A stretch of 64,000 nt of DNA, taken from assembly GCF_002924445.1 (NCBI RefSeq), contig NZ_PIGG01000031.1, positions 434,001 through 498,000 of the forward strand, written 5' to 3'. The notes beneath the pieces were generated by a model. It had not been told where the DNA came from. It ran no database searches and saw only the letters and a program-made list of their open reading frames with translations. Position numbers and translations under genes: made by a program. Numbering within the stretch: the stretch's first letter is position 1; each line of letters opens with the position of its first letter. This document shows, piece after piece, positions 11,288 through 21,079 of this stretch. This DNA comes from Minwuia thermotolerans. Lineage in GTDB: Bacteria; Pseudomonadota; Alphaproteobacteria; Minwuiales; Minwuiaceae.

Positions 11288-11977
11288 TTAGTCACCTTTC
11301 ACTTCGTACAAATCTTCATCCTCATGTGTAATAAAAAATCGTATCCTATCGTTCGTATCCGATTTCAACATTTTCAAAACCGTATCATGATTTTGTGTCA
11401 TTCGTCCCGCAGCCTTTAATACTATGATATTTTGGGACTCATCAATAATTTGGCCGACGGGGCTGTCGCCGCGACCTCCCCACACGGGTATTGGATAGCT
11501 TGTCTTGATGTTTGGAATCGAAGCAAGTGTTATTGATTTTGATTCTCCCTTTTTATAATCCCCATCGTCTTCCACAACCCAACTTTTCGATTTCATTCTA
11601 GACCTTCCATCGTGTACGCATTCGAAAAGCTGGACAATTAATTTTCCCCGAAATGATCGAACAAAATGTATGTCTACCGTGACAACATCCTCCTCTGAAT
11701 TACTGGTGACACGTCGACGGCAGTTGATTGAATCAACATCAAAATACCGATATTTATAACGTAGCCACATTCGTAATTTTGATGTTGGATTTAGAATATC
11801 CGCATACAACGCACCGAGAAGAAATGCGACAGAACCTAATACGATGCCATCCCACGGCATTTCTTGCCACCAGTCAAAAGTGCTGCCTAACTCCATGACA
11901 GCGCTTTCAAATACGCGCACAAAGATGGGCAGCGCTGGGACAATGTATTTGAGGGCTGGTAGCCGTGATTTTCGCAT
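11288..11977 (-). CDS. AT-rich orphan membrane protein, unknown
   Basis: A 229-residue protein in a segment of visibly lower GC than everything around it, with many A/T-ending codons. Two hydrophobic stretches lie at about residues 11-30 and 43-62. They are followed by a soluble, beta-rich-looking region (VVTVDIHFVRSFRGKLIVQL, SKSWVVEDDGDYKKGESKSI). The start at 11977 (MRKSRLPALKY) is chosen because the longer frame to 12070 is GC-rich and overlaps the region before cckA. I do not recognise the family. Base composition and its position between recA and cckA suggest acquisition by transfer. Confidence 0.65.
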   Translation of the reverse strand: MRKSRLPALKYIVPALPIFVRVFESAVMELGSTFDWWQEMPWDGIVLGSVAFLLGALYADILNPTSKLRMWLRYKYRYFDVDSINCRRRVTSNSEEDVVTVDIHFVRSFRGKLIVQLFECVHDGRSRMKSKSWVVEDDGDYKKGESKSITLASIPNIKTSYPIPVWGGRGDSPVGQIIDESQNIIVLKAAGRMTQNHDTVLKMLKSDTNDRIRFFITHEDEDLYEVKGD

Positions 11978-12085
11978 ACTCGCTACTCTGCCTCCGCCTG
12001 CCGCAAAGGCAAGCGGCTTTCCCGCGTCGCTACATCGTTCCCGGAGCTGTAGACGGCCACCCGCACGCAAACGGCCGCGCTCGAA

Positions 12086-13960
12086 TCAGCGTTCGAGCTG
12101 TTCCTTCACCTTGGCGGCGAGCTGCTTGAGGCTGAATGGCTTGGGCAGGAAGTCGACGTCGCCCAGGTCGTCGCCCAGGCTGCGGCGGAAGGCTTCCTCG
12201 GCATAGCCGGAGATGAAGATGGCGCGGATGTCGGCGCGCAGTTCGCGGGCGTGACGGATCAGCGTCGGGCCGTCCATGTTCGGCATCACCACGTCGGAGA
12301 TCATCAGGTCGATCTCGGCATTGCGCTCCTTGATGATCTCCAGCGCGATCTCGCCGCTCTCGGCCTCGACCACGGTATAGCCCTTGTTGCGCAGCGCCCG
12401 GGCGGCGAACAGGCGCACCGCGTCCTCGTCCTCGACCAGCAGGACGGTGCCGCTGCCGGTCAGGTCGACGGCGGCGCGGCGGGCCAGCGCGCCCTCCCCG
12501 GCGGCGGGGTCGACGCGCACCTGGGGCAGGATGATGCGGAAGCTGGTGCCCTCGCCCTGGCGGCTCTCCACCTCCACGAAGCCGCCGGTCTGGCGGACGA
12601 TGCCATAGACGGTGGCGAGGCCCAGGCCGGTGCCGTGGCCGATGGCCTTTGTGGTGAAGAAGGGCTCGAAGATCTTTTCCAGGTGCTCTTCGGAAATGCC
12701 GTGGCCGGTGTCCGTCACCTCGATCTCGACATATTCGCCGGCGGACATGGTCTCGTCGCCGACCTGGCGGGGCGCGGCCTGGCTGAGATTGCGCGTCTCG
12801 ATGGTGACGGTGCCGCCGGCCGTCATGGCGTCGCGGGCGTTGACCACCAGGTTGGTGACCACCTGCTCGATCTGGCCCTGGTCGGCCTTGACCAGCCCCA
12901 GGTCGCGCTCGTGGACGATGCGCAGGTTGATGTGCTCCCCGATCAGCCGGCGCAGCAGGTCGGAGATGTCGGTCAGCACGTCGGTGAGGTTGAGGATCTT
13001 CGGCCTGAGCGTCTGACGCCGGGAGAAGGCCAACAGCTGACGGACCAGCGCGGCGGCGCGGTTGGCGTTCTGCTTGATGTGGACGATGTCGGTATAGGAC
13101 GGGTCGCCCGGCGGATGGCGCATCAGCAGCAGGTCGGCGAAGCCGATCATCGCCGTCAGCAGGTTGTTGAAGTCGTGGGCGACGCCGCCGGCGAGCTGAC
13201 CCACGGCCTGCATCTTCTGGCCCTGGGCGAACTGCGCTTCCAGACTGCGCTGGTCCGTGGCGTCGATCAGGTAGAATGCGGCCAGCCGTTCGCCGCGGTC
13301 GTCGTCGTCGACGAAGCCGCCATAGAGCAGGGCCACGCGCTCCGCCGGTCCGGCGAGCTTCAGTTCCACGGGCTTCTGGCGCTGTTCGCCCGCGATGATG
13401 AGGTCGAGTTGCTCCTGCGCCGCGGCGCGATCGGATTCGGCGAACAGATCCACGAAGCGGCCGCCCACCGGCGCGGCCTTCAGACCGGCCATTTGCCCGG
13501 CATTGGCGTTGGCGCGCAGCACCGTGCCCGCGGAATCGCTCAGCACGATGCCGAGCGGGGCGAAGCCGATCAGCCGGCTCAGCAGGTGTTCGGCGTGACT
13601 CTGGGCGCTTTCCAGTTCCTCGATGCGCGCGGTCAGCGCCGCCGCGGTTCCGTCGGCAATGTCCCGCTCCCGCGCGGCAGGAACCTGGACCTCGGTTTCC
13701 GGCCCGGGTGCGGGCGCCGCGGCCGGCGCCGCCCCGGCTTCGGCGCCGCGGCGCAGCAGCGAAAGAAGGACCAGCCCGACGCCTGCAAGGCCGCCGACGC
13801 CGAGGACCGCGCCCGAGATCTGGGGCACGCCCGCCAGGGCGGCCGCAGAGAGGACAGCGATCAGGCCGAGGCCGGCGATGGCGCCCAGCCCCAGCGGCGC
13901 CCGGCCGCGCAGGCCTTGCGCCGTCCGCCGATGGCCGGCGATGTCCGTCTGTTGGGTCAT
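12086..13960 (-). CDS. cckA: CckA-type hybrid sensor histidine kinase
   Basis: A 624-residue hybrid kinase. Two N-terminal hydrophobic segments (about residues 22-44 and 48-68) are followed by a coiled coil and a PAS region ([16 protein letters not shown]). The HisKA phosphoacceptor is H262 in [15 protein letters not shown], then an HATPase domain ([19 protein letters not shown]), and a C-terminal receiver domain whose phosphorylatable aspartate is D556 in [12 protein letters not shown]. This order and the H-box match CckA, the top kinase of the ChpT-CtrA phosphorelay that controls cell cycle and motility in alphaproteobacteria. Its place directly downstream of flhB, with recA beyond, fits. 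The start is the ATG at 13960, five bases after flhB. Confidence 0.9.
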   Translation of the reverse strand: MTQQTDIAGHRRTAQGLRGRAPLGLGAIAGLGLIAVLSAAALAGVPQISGAVLGVGGLAGVGLVLLSLLRRGAEAGAAPAAAPAPGPETEVQVPAARERDIADGTAAALTARIEELESAQSHAEHLLSRLIGFAPLGIVLSDSAGTVLRANANAGQMAGLKAAPVGGRFVDLFAESDRAAAQEQLDLIIAGEQRQKPVELKLAGPAERVALLYGGFVDDDDRGERLAAFYLIDATDQRSLEAQFAQGQKMQAVGQLAGGVAHDFNNLLTAMIGFADLLLMRHPPGDPSYTDIVHIKQNANRAAALVRQLLAFSRRQTLRPKILNLTDVLTDISDLLRRLIGEHINLRIVHERDLGLVKADQGQIEQVVTNLVVNARDAMTAGGTVTIETRNLSQAAPRQVGDETMSAGEYVEIEVTDTGHGISEEHLEKIFEPFFTTKAIGHGTGLGLATVYGIVRQTGGFVEVESRQGEGTSFRIILPQVRVDPAAGEGALARRAAVDLTGSGTVLLVEDEDAVRLFAARALRNKGYTVVEAESGEIALEIIKERNAEIDLMISDVVMPNMDGPTLIRHARELRADIRAIFISGYAEEAFRRSLGDDLGDVDFLPKPFSLKQLAAKVKEQLER

Positions 13961-13965
13961 GCTGT

Positions 13966-15048
13966 TCAGGCGCCACCCGCGCTGTAGCGGTTCTTCAGTT
14001 GCATGACGTAGCTGATCACGCCCGCCACCGCCTGATAGTGTTCGACGGGGATGGGTTCGTCCAGTTCGACGGTCGCGTGCAGGGCGCGCGCCAGCGGCGG
14101 ATTCTCGATCACGGGCACGCCGTTGGCCTCGCCGATCTCCCTGATCTTCAGCGCCACGGCGTCGATGCCCTTGGCGACGCATTCGGGCGCGGCCATGGTC
14201 TCCATGTCGTAGTGCAGCGCGACGGCGAAGTGGGTCGGGTTGGCGATGATGACGCTGGCCGACGGCACTTTCGACATCATGCGGCGCTTGGCGCGCTCCA
14301 TCCGGATGGCGCGGATGCGCTGCTTGATCAGGGGGTCGCCCTCGGCCTGCTTCTGCTCGTCCTTGATGTCCTGGCGCGACATCCGCATGTCGCGGTTGGT
14401 CTTCCATTTCTGGTAGACGAAATCGAGGCCGGCGATGACGGTCATGACCGCCAGCACGCCGCTGACCATGGTCAGCGCCTCCTCGCGCACGAACTCCATG
14501 ACGCCGAGCGGGGTGATCTCCATGAGCTGCGGCAGGGCCTGCAGGTCCGGCCAGATCAGCGCGAAGGCGACCGCGGCGACGATCGCCAGCTTGGCGATCC
14601 CCTTGAGGAACTCCATCACCGAATTGAGCGAGAACAGGCGCTTGAAGCCGGCGATGGGCGAGATCTTGGACAGTTCCGGCTTCAGCTTGGACGGCGTGAA
14701 CAGCAGGGGATGCTGGATCAGCGTCGCCGCCACGGCCAGCACCATCAGCACGCCCATGATCGGCAGGATGGCGACAGCCATGTCCATGGCGACCGTGGCG
14801 AGCAGGCCCTGCATGGCGCCGGGCGAGACGACGATCTGGTCGGGACTGGCGATGAACGCGCTGAGACCGCCGAAGAGGGCCTCGCCGGCGTGGCCGATCA
14901 TGAAGATCAGCATGCCGGCGACGCCCAGCATCATGAACCAGTGACCGACTTCCTGCGACTTGGCAACCTGCCCCTTGTCCAGGGCGTCCTGTTTTCGCTT
15001 GTCTGTCGGTTCCTCGGTTTTTTGCGAGGGATCCTGGTCTTCGGCCAT
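13966..15048 (-). CDS. flhB: Flagellar export switch protein FlhB
   Basis: A 360-residue component of the flagellar type III export gate. The cytoplasmic N-terminus QDPSQKTEEPTDKR is typical, four transmembrane segments follow (about residues 38-210), and the autocleavage motif NPTH is at residues 270-273 (VIIANPTHFAVAL). Cleavage between N and P switches export from hook/rod to filament substrates. It lies three bases downstream of fliR and five bases upstream of cckA on the same strand, so these are one operon. No irregularity was seen. Confidence 0.97.
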   Translation of the reverse strand: MAEDQDPSQKTEEPTDKRKQDALDKGQVAKSQEVGHWFMMLGVAGMLIFMIGHAGEALFGGLSAFIASPDQIVVSPGAMQGLLATVAMDMAVAILPIMGVLMVLAVAATLIQHPLLFTPSKLKPELSKISPIAGFKRLFSLNSVMEFLKGIAKLAIVAAVAFALIWPDLQALPQLMEITPLGVMEFVREEALTMVSGVLAVMTVIAGLDFVYQKWKTNRDMRMSRQDIKDEQKQAEGDPLIKQRIRAIRMERAKRRMMSKVPSASVIIANPTHFAVALHYDMETMAAPECVAKGIDAVALKIREIGEANGVPVIENPPLARALHATVELDEPIPVEHYQAVAGVISYVMQLKNRYSAGGA

Positions 15049-15051
15049 CCC

Positions 15052-15816
15052 CTATCCTCCGGCCAGGAACGTGGCGACGCCTTCCTCGAAATGCTCGAGG
15101 AACCAGAGCGCCATCGCCCCCAGCGTGATCATGAAGAACATCAGCGCGAAGGTGATCTGCAGCGGCATGACGATGAAGAAGACCTGCATCTGCGGCATCA
15201 GCCGGTTGATCAGGCCCATGCCGATGTAGAGCACCAGCGCATAGGCGATGAACGGCGCCGAGATCTGGATGCCGACCAGGAAGCTGCCGGCGACGAAGCG
15301 GGCTGCGGTCTGGGCGAAGTCGTCCAGCGGCGGCATCACCGCCGCGGGAAAGAGCTGATAGCTGTCGGTGACGGCCATCAGCATCAGGTGATGCAGGTCG
15401 GAGACGAAGATCAGGGTCATGCCCATGATGGTCAGGAAGCTGCCCAGCAGCGCGCCCTGGGTGCCCTGGGCCGGGTCGAAGAACTGTGCGAAGCCCAGGC
15501 TGGACTGAAACGAGATGACGATGCCGGCGACGTGCAGGGCCGAGACCAGCAGCCGGATCGAGCCGCCGATGAAGACGCCGATGACGATCTCGCCGAACAG
15601 CAGCGGCAGCAGGTCGAGCGGCTGCGCGGGCATGGCCGGCAGCGCGCCGCCGACCACCGGCTGGACCACGATCGACAGCGCCAGCGCGATCACCAGACGC
15701 ACGCGCGGCGAGATGTAGGCCTCGCCGAAGCCCGGCAGCACCATGAGCATCGCGCCGACCCGCGCGAAGACGAGCAGCAGCGAGAAGATCAGGGCTGGTA
15801 GCAGGTCGGCGAGCAC
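15052..15816 (-). CDS. fliR: Flagellar biosynthesis protein FliR
   Basis: A 254-residue, strongly hydrophobic inner-membrane protein with about six membrane spans, including LVLPGFGEAYISPRVRL and LPLLFGEIVIGVFIGGSIRL, typical of FliR. It forms the FliP-FliQ-FliR export channel at the centre of the flagellar basal body. It is placed between fliQ (20 bases upstream) and flhB (three bases downstream) on the minus strand, the usual order. Length is normal. Confidence 0.96.
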   Translation of the reverse strand: MLADLLPALIFSLLLVFARVGAMLMVLPGFGEAYISPRVRLVIALALSIVVQPVVGGALPAMPAQPLDLLPLLFGEIVIGVFIGGSIRLLVSALHVAGIVISFQSSLGFAQFFDPAQGTQGALLGSFLTIMGMTLIFVSDLHHLMLMAVTDSYQLFPAAVMPPLDDFAQTAARFVAGSFLVGIQISAPFIAYALVLYIGMGLINRLMPQMQVFFIVMPLQITFALMFFMITLGAMALWFLEHFEEGVATFLAGG

Positions 15817-15836
15817 GGGCGGCTCCCTTGTTCCGG

Positions 15837-16115
15837 CTAGCCGCCGTTCGGGGCGGTGTCCGAGATCCTGAGCGCGATCTGGTCCATGAAACCGGTCAGT
15901 TCCCCGATCATGTACGGCGAGAGCACGATAAGCGCGACGAAGATGGCGATGATCTTCGGCACGAAGGCCAGGGTCATTTCCTGCATCTGGGTCAGGGCCT
16001 GGAACAGGGAGACGGTGAGGCCGACGCCCAGCGCGATCAGCATGACCGGCGCCGCGACCTTCAGCAGCACCCAGATCGCCTCCCGGGCGATGTCGACGAC
16101 TTCAACGGGGGTCAT
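15837..16115 (-). CDS. fliQ: Flagellar biosynthesis protein FliQ
   Basis: A 92-residue protein with two transmembrane segments (about residues 15-37 and 48-70) and the family pattern VSLFQALTQMQEMTLAFVPK. FliQ packs around FliP and FliR in the flagellar export gate. It sits 12 bases after fliE and 20 bases before fliR, in one operon. Length and composition are normal for the family. Confidence 0.95.
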   Translation of the reverse strand: MTPVEVVDIAREAIWVLLKVAAPVMLIALGVGLTVSLFQALTQMQEMTLAFVPKIIAIFVALIVLSPYMIGELTGFMDQIALRISDTAPNGG

Positions 16116-16127
16116 GGCGCGGCCCCG

Positions 16128-16451
16128 TCAGATCGGCATGCGGATGATCTGCTGATAGGCGTCGATGACGCGGTCGCGCACCGCCACGACGGTCTGCAGC
16201 GCGATCTCCGCGTTGTTGACGGCATGGACGACGTCTGTGAGTTCCACCTTGCCGGCGACCGAGCCGACCGAGAGGGTCTCGGAGCTCTCCAGCGCGCCCG
16301 CGGCGCCCTCGCCCGCGGCCTTCACCATCGCGGCGAAGGAGCCGGACTCGCCGCCGGCGATTGCTCCGGCGCCATCCGACGGGCCGGCTTCGCCGCCCCG
16401 ATTGACGGCCTTGCCATAGGCCATGGCCGCATTCTGCAGCGTCACGTCCAT
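16128..16451 (-). CDS. fliE: Flagellar hook-basal body protein FliE
   Basis: A 107-residue FliE, the adaptor joining the MS ring to the rod. The C-terminal half (LTDVVHAVNNAEIALQTVVA, then AYQQIIRMPI) is diagnostic. I chose the ATG at 16451 (MDVTLQNAAMAYG) because a GGGAGG Shine-Dalgarno sequence lies about seven bases upstream; the frame is open nine codons further, to an ATG at 16478 that lacks a good ribosome site. It sits about 30 bases downstream of flgC and 12 upstream of fliQ. Confidence 0.93.
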   Translation of the reverse strand: MDVTLQNAAMAYGKAVNRGGEAGPSDGAGAIAGGESGSFAAMVKAAGEGAAGALESSETLSVGSVAGKVELTDVVHAVNNAEIALQTVVAVRDRVIDAYQQIIRMPI

Positions 16452-16482
16452 TTCTGGACCTCCCTGACTGAAAGCCATCCGC

Positions 16483-16890
16483 TCAACGCAGCAGATCCAC
16501 GGTGCGCGAGATCATGTGCTTGGCGGATTCGATGGAGGTCAGATTGGCCTCGTAGGACCGCTGAGCCTCCTTCATGTCGATCATCTCGATCAGCGCATTG
16601 ACGTTGGGCAGCTTGACGTAGCCGCGCCCGTCCGCCGCCGGATTGCCGGGATCGTATTTCTCGCGGAAAGGCGACTTGTCGAGGCTGACCTTGTCCACCT
16701 CCACCACCTGGGCGCTGGACTGCTGATCCAGCGCCTGGGCGAAGGTCAGCACCTTGCGGCGGTACGGATCCTCGCCGGGCCGGTTGGACGTGGAATTGGC
16801 GTTGGCGATGTTCTCGGCGATCAGCCGCATGCGCGCCGACTGGGCCCGCATGCCGGATGCCGCCGTTATCATCGATTTCTCGAGGTCCAT
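16483..16890 (-). CDS. flgC: Flagellar proximal rod protein FlgC
   Basis: A 135-residue rod protein. The N-terminal signature SGMRAQSARMRLIAENIANA and the C-terminal IEMIDMKEAQRSYEANL are characteristic of the rod/hook family and, at this length, of FlgC. It is exported through the flagellar gate to form the proximal rod with FlgB, FlgF and FliE. It lies between flgB and fliE in the minus-strand operon, with 33 bases between it and flgB. Confidence 0.96.
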   Translation of the reverse strand: MDLEKSMITAASGMRAQSARMRLIAENIANANSTSNRPGEDPYRRKVLTFAQALDQQSSAQVVEVDKVSLDKSPFREKYDPGNPAADGRGYVKLPNVNALIEMIDMKEAQRSYEANLTSIESAKHMISRTVDLLR

Positions 16891-16923
16891 TGCCTATCTC
16901 CCGTTGCCTGCCGTGACCCGGCC

Positions 16924-17331
16924 TCAGCCGCCGCGGCCGCCGATGGCCATCTTCACCATCTGCACGTGCTTGCGGTACAGCGAACTGGCGAGGTCATAGG
17001 CCATGCGCGTGTCGTTCACCTTGATGATCTCGTCTTCCAGCGAGACCGAATTGTCGGCCGGATTGGTGTCGTATCCGGTCTCCCGGCTGCGGCGGTAGTC
17101 GTCGCTCGCCTCGCCGCTGGGCGCGATGTGTCCGGCGTTCGTCTTCGCCACACGCATCGAATCGTCGGGGCGGGTCAGCAGTTCCCGGAAGCTGAGCCGC
17201 TCCAGGTCGCGTCCGCGGAAGCCCGGCGTGTCGGCGTTGGCGATGTTGTGCGACAGCACCTTCTGCCGCGACGCCAGCCAGTCCATCTGCCGCGTCAGGG
17301 CCGAGAATATCGGGATGTTCTTCAGAAGCAT
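16924..17331 (-). CDS. flgB: Flagellar proximal rod protein FlgB
   Basis: A 135-residue proximal rod protein and first gene of the operon flgB-flgC-fliE-fliQ-fliR-flhB-cckA. It has SRQKVLSHNIANADTPGFRG near the N-terminus and LEDEIIKVNDTRMAYDLASS in the C-terminal half, both standard for FlgB. The 199-base gap to the divergent fliO should hold the promoters for both directions. The length is usual. Confidence 0.96.
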   Translation of the reverse strand: MLLKNIPIFSALTRQMDWLASRQKVLSHNIANADTPGFRGRDLERLSFRELLTRPDDSMRVAKTNAGHIAPSGEASDDYRRSRETGYDTNPADNSVSLEDEIIKVNDTRMAYDLASSLYRKHVQMVKMAIGGRGG

Positions 17332-17402
17332 GAGGCGCCGTCACCGTCCGTCGAAGGGGCGAAATCCTGTTCCGCCACGGACCGGCAGTGTCAGCCGAAA
17401 GA

Positions 17403-17419
17403 GTTAAGGAAAGGTAAGG
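17403..17419. promoter_or_regulatory. Possible CtrA-like half site between flgB and fliO
   Basis: A TTAA at 17404-17407 followed after seven bases by TAAG resembles one and a half of the CtrA consensus TTAA-N7-TTAAC; another TTAACC lies at 17439-17444. The surrounding gap serves divergent flagellar operons, one of which ends in cckA, so CtrA control is reasonable biologically. The second half-site is poor, hence low confidence. Confidence 0.25.
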
Positions 17420-17530
17420 TTGGCCATTATCGGATCGTTAACCACGGCCCTGCCAAAGTGCCCAGGCCCGCGGGACAGAAGTCCCGGGCGTTGAATCCGA
17501 CGGAAAGCGGCAGAAGGCCAGCGCAGGCAT

Positions 17531-17815
17531 ATGGAATCCCTCGAATATATCCGGTTCGTGGCGGGACTCGCCGTCGTCGTCGGCCTCATCGCCGCCGCCG
17601 CCTGGGCGGCGCGCCGTTTCGGACTCGCCCCGCGCATATCGGGCGGCGGGGCGGGCCGGCTCGGCATCGTCGCGGTGCAGACCGTCGACACCCGCCGCCG
17701 CCTGGTCCTGGTCCGCCGCGACGACCGGGAGCACCTGATCCTGATCGGCCCCAACTCCGAAACCGTCATCGAAACCGGCATCGCGACGAAGCCGGTAGGG
17801 GAGAGCCCGCAGTGA
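17531..17815 (+). CDS. fliO: Flagellar biosynthesis protein FliO
   Basis: A 94-residue protein with one N-terminal membrane span (about residues 8-27, IRFVAGLAVVVGLIAAAAWA) and a short cytoplasmic domain with RLGIVAVQTVDTRRRLVLVR, the typical FliO core. FliO helps assemble the FliP ring of the export gate. Its stop overlaps the GTG start of fliP by four bases (GTGA), so the pair is coupled. FliO sequences are poorly conserved; the neighbour makes the call secure. Confidence 0.88.
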   Translation: MESLEYIRFVAGLAVVVGLIAAAAWAARRFGLAPRISGGGAGRLGIVAVQTVDTRRRLVLVRRDDREHLILIGPNSETVIETGIATKPVGESPQ

Positions 17816-18555
17816 CCGTGCGCCGGCTGCTGCCGCCCCTGTTCCTCGTCCTGGCGCTGCTGCTGCCGGGAATGGCGCTTTCGCAGGAACTGAACATCGA
17901 TCTCGGCGAGGGCGGCAGCTTCACCGGAAGGGTGCTGCAGCTCATCGCGCTGCTGACGGTGCTCAGCCTGGCGCCGGCCATTCTGGTCGTCGTCACCTCG
18001 TTCACCCGCATCGTCATCGTGCTCTCGCTGCTGCGTTCGGCGCTGGGCGTACAGACGACGCCGCCCAACGTGGTGATCATCTCGCTCGCCCTGTTCCTGA
18101 CCGCCTTCATCATGGCCCCGACCTTCGAGCAGGCCTGGGAGGACGGCATCCAGCCATTGCTGAACGAGGAGATCGAGGAGCGCGAGGCGTTCGATCGCGC
18201 CATCGTGCCGGTGCGCGCCTTCATGCTGACCCATGTCCGCGAAAAGGACCTCGCCCTGTTCCTGGACATCGGCAATATCGACACTTCCGGCCTGACGCCG
18301 GAGCAGACGCCGCTTCAGGCCCTGATCCCCGCCTTCATGATCTCGGAACTCCGGCGCGCCTTCGAAATCGGCTTCCTGCTGTTCGTGCCGTTCCTGGTGA
18401 TCGACATGGTCGTCGCCAGCGTGCTGATGTCGATGGGCATGATGATGCTGCCGCCGATCATCATCTCGCTGCCGTTCAAGCTGATCTTCTTCGTCATCGT
18501 CGACGGCTGGAACCTCGTCGCCGCCAGCCTGGTGCGCAGCTTCACCGGCGGTTAG
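17812..18555 (+). CDS. fliP: Flagellar biosynthesis protein FliP
   Basis: A 247-residue FliP, starting at a GTG at 17812 that overlaps the fliO stop. An N-terminal signal peptide ([19 protein letters not shown]) is followed by the diagnostic [38 protein letters not shown] and [18 protein letters not shown]. FliP forms the core of the export channel. An open frame continues far upstream, but that part overlaps fliO and flgB and is not coding in this frame. Its TAG stop and the TAA of convergent ntrC share the bases TTAG. Confidence 0.97.
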   Translation: MTVRRLLPPLFLVLALLLPGMALSQELNIDLGEGGSFTGRVLQLIALLTVLSLAPAILVVVTSFTRIVIVLSLLRSALGVQTTPPNVVIISLALFLTAFIMAPTFEQAWEDGIQPLLNEEIEEREAFDRAIVPVRAFMLTHVREKDLALFLDIGNIDTSGLTPEQTPLQALIPAFMISELRRAFEIGFLLFVPFLVIDMVVASVLMSMGMMMLPPIIISLPFKLIFFVIVDGWNLVAASLVRSFTGG

Positions 18556-19997
18556 GACAGCCCGGCGCCGCGAATGACGCGGATGTCGAGATCGCGGATC
18601 TTCTTGCGCAACGTGTTGCGGTTCAGGCCCAGCAGCTCGGCCGCGCGGAGCTGGTTGCCGCGGGTCGCCGCCAGCGACAGCGAGATCAATGGCCGCTCCA
18701 GCTCCTTCAGCACCCGGTCGTAGAGGCCCGACGGCGGCAGGTCGTCGCCATGAGCCTCGAAGTACTTCGACAGGTGATACTCCACGGCCGAGCCAAGGCT
18801 CTCCCCGGCGGGGTTGACCTCCTCCACCGGCGTCGGCGTCGGATCGGCCAGCTCGCGCTCGATGATCTCGACGCCGATCACCTCCTCGGAATACAGCGCG
18901 GCCAGGCGGCGGACCAGATTCTCCAGTTCGCGGACATTGCCCGTCCAGCGGTGCCCCACCAGGCGGTCCATGGCGGCGCGGTCTATGGTCTTGGACGGCA
19001 GGCCTTCCTCGGCGGTGCGGTTGAGGAAGTGCCGCACCAGGTCGGGAATGTCCTCGCGCCGCTCACGCAGCGGGGGCAGACGGATCGGCACCACGTTGAG
19101 GCGATAGAACAGATCCTCGCGGAACAGTCCCTGGCCGATCTGCTGACGCAGGTCGCGGTTGGTCGCGGCGACGATGCGGACATCGGTCCGGATCGAGTTG
19201 CGGCCGCCGACGGTCGTGTACTCGCCCTGCTGCAGGACGCGCAGCAGCCGGGTCTGCGCCTCCAGCGGCATGTCGCCGATCTCGTCGAGGAACAGCGTAC
19301 CGCCCTCGGCCTGCTCGAAGCGCCCGACATTGCGCTGCGAAGCGCCGGTGAAGGCGCCCTTCTCGTGTCCGAACAGCTCGCTCTCGATCAGCTCGCGCGG
19401 AATCGCGGCCATGTTCACCGGCACGAAGGGGCCGTTGCGGCGGCGGCCGTATTCGTGCAGCGCCCGCGCCACCAGTTCCTTGCCAGTGCCGCTCTCGCCG
19501 GTGATCATCACCGTCAGGTCCGTCGTCATCAGCCGCGCCATCACGCGGTAGATCTCCTGCATCGCCGGCGAGCGGCCGATCAGGGGCATGCTGTCCTCGG
19601 CCTCCATCGTCGGCGGGACCTCGCCCTTCCGGGGCTGGTTGAGGGCCCGGTCGACGATCGACAGCAACTCCTTCAGGTCGAAGGGCTTCGGCAGATATTC
19701 GTAGGCGCCGCGCTCGGTCGCCTTGACTGCCGTGAGCAGGGTATTGCGTGCGCTCATCACGACGACGGGCAGCTCGGGCCGGCGCTTCTTGATCCTCGGC
19801 AGCAGGTCCAGGCCGTCCTCGTCGGGCATCACCACATCGGTGATCACCAGATCTCCCGCTCCGTCGGACACCCAGCGCCAGAGCGTCGCCGCGTTGCCGG
19901 TGGTGCGGACATCGTAGCCCGCCCGCCCCAGCGCCTGTCCCAGCACCGTGCGGATGCTGCGGTCGTCGTCGGCTATCAGGATCGATCTCGCGGTCAT
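18552..19997 (-). CDS. ntrC: Nitrogen regulation response regulator NtrC
   Basis: A 481-residue sigma-54 activator. The receiver domain has phosphorylatable D54 ([12 protein letters not shown]); the AAA+ domain has Walker A GESGTGKE at residues 167-174, the sigma-54-contacting GAFTGA at 214-219 and Walker B FLDEIGD; a C-terminal Fis-type helix-turn-helix ends the protein ([20 protein letters not shown]). NtrC turns on nitrogen-scavenging genes when phosphorylated by NtrB. The gene overlaps the ntrB stop by four bases. All catalytic motifs are intact. Confidence 0.97.
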   Translation of the reverse strand: MTARSILIADDDRSIRTVLGQALGRAGYDVRTTGNAATLWRWVSDGAGDLVITDVVMPDEDGLDLLPRIKKRRPELPVVVMSARNTLLTAVKATERGAYEYLPKPFDLKELLSIVDRALNQPRKGEVPPTMEAEDSMPLIGRSPAMQEIYRVMARLMTTDLTVMITGESGTGKELVARALHEYGRRRNGPFVPVNMAAIPRELIESELFGHEKGAFTGASQRNVGRFEQAEGGTLFLDEIGDMPLEAQTRLLRVLQQGEYTTVGGRNSIRTDVRIVAATNRDLRQQIGQGLFREDLFYRLNVVPIRLPPLRERREDIPDLVRHFLNRTAEEGLPSKTIDRAAMDRLVGHRWTGNVRELENLVRRLAALYSEEVIGVEIIERELADPTPTPVEEVNPAGESLGSAVEYHLSKYFEAHGDDLPPSGLYDRVLKELERPLISLSLAATRGNQLRAAELLGLNRNTLRKKIRDLDIRVIRGAGLS

Positions 19998-21079
19998 TTC
20001 TTTTTCGCCTTCCCGTGCGCCACGGGCAGATAGATGTGGAACGTGGCGCCACGCTCGGCGCCGTCGAATTCGATGATTCCGCCATGGTCGTTGATGATCT
20101 TCGCCACCAGCGCGAGTCCGAGGCCGGTGCCGGCAGGTTTGGTGGTCACGAAGGGATCGAACATGTGCTGGCGCAGATCCTCGGGCACGCCCGGCCCGTT
20201 GTCGGAGATCGTCACCTCCAGCGGCAGCTGCACCCGCTCGCTGCTGCCAGGCACGGCCAGACGAACGCCGTGGCGGTAGGCCGTGGCCAGCACGATCTCG
20301 CCGTTCTTCTTCGGCACCGCCTCGGCGGCGTTCTTCACCAGATTGAGGAAGACCTGGATGAGCTGATCGCGGTTGCCCAGCACAAGGGGCAGCGATGGAT
20401 CGTAGTTCTCGACGAAGCGCACGTTCGGCGCGAAGCCGTTCTCGGCCACCCGGCGCGCCCGCTCCAGCACCTCGTGGATGTTGACCGCCGTGCGCTCGGA
20501 CGGCCGCGGGTCGGAGAACGCCTCCATCCGGTCGACCAGGGCGACGATGCGCTGGACCTCGTCGACGATCAGGCGCGTCAGTTCCTGATCGGGTTCGTCG
20601 ACGTTCTGTTCCAGAAGCTGCGCCGCGCCGCGGATGCCGGAGAGCGGGTTCTTCACCTCGTGCGCCAGCACCGCGGCCATGCCGGTCACCGCCCGGGCCG
20701 CGCCCCTGTGGGTCAGCGAGCGGTCCATCTTCGAGGCGATGGTGCGCTCCTCGATCTGGATCACGACGGAGCCGGGCTGCTCCACGATCGGCGAAAGCTG
20801 GATATTGACCGTCTTCACTTCGGAGCGTGGCGTACCCAGCAGAACGCCATATTCGGAAATCGCGCCCATCCCGTCCCGCGCCTGGCGGAACAGCGACAGG
20901 AGCGGGCTGCCGAAGGGCGCGATGTCGTTGATGGTCTGACGGCGGAGCATGGCCTGGCCGATGCCGAAGAACTCCTCGGCGGCGGGGTTGGCCAGCAGGA
21001 TCCGGCCCTGCCCGTCCACCACCAGAAGCGGGTCGGCGATGGCGCTGACGACCGCCTCGTGGCTCGGCGTCGCGGTCAT
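19994..21079 (-). CDS. ntrB: Nitrogen sensor histidine kinase NtrB
   Basis: A 361-residue soluble histidine kinase. An N-terminal PAS domain (about residues 8-100) is followed by the phosphoacceptor H140 in [14 protein letters not shown] and an HATPase domain ([27 protein letters not shown]). No membrane segment is present, as expected for NtrB, which reads nitrogen status through the PII protein. Its start overlaps the dusB stop by four bases and its stop overlaps ntrC, so the three genes form one coupled operon. Confidence 0.96.
   Translation of the reverse strand: MTATPSHEAVVSAIADPLLVVDGQGRILLANPAAEEFFGIGQAMLRRQTINDIAPFGSPLLSLFRQARDGMGAISEYGVLLGTPRSEVKTVNIQLSPIVEQPGSVVIQIEERTIASKMDRSLTHRGAARAVTGMAAVLAHEVKNPLSGIRGAAQLLEQNVDEPDQELTRLIVDEVQRIVALVDRMEAFSDPRPSERTAVNIHEVLERARRVAENGFAPNVRFVENYDPSLPLVLGNRDQLIQVFLNLVKNAAEAVPKKNGEIVLATAYRHGVRLAVPGSSERVQLPLEVTISDNGPGVPEDLRQHMFDPFVTTKPAGTGLGLALVAKIINDHGGIIEFDGAERGATFHIYLPVAHGKAKKK

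Noticed and set aside
12030-13976. A long alternative frame inside cckA
   Set aside because: Arg/Pro/Gly-rich and without domains, whereas the cckA frame has all kinase and receiver motifs.
17332-17530. Sigma-54 or sigma-28 promoter for the flagellar genes
   Set aside because: I looked for GGCAC-N5-TTGC and for the sigma-28 pattern and found no convincing match.
16516-17811. Upstream extension of the fliP frame, which could suggest a larger fusion protein
   Set aside because: The part before the GTG at 17812 overlaps flgC, flgB and fliO and has no family features; the GTG overlaps the fliO stop as in coupled genes.
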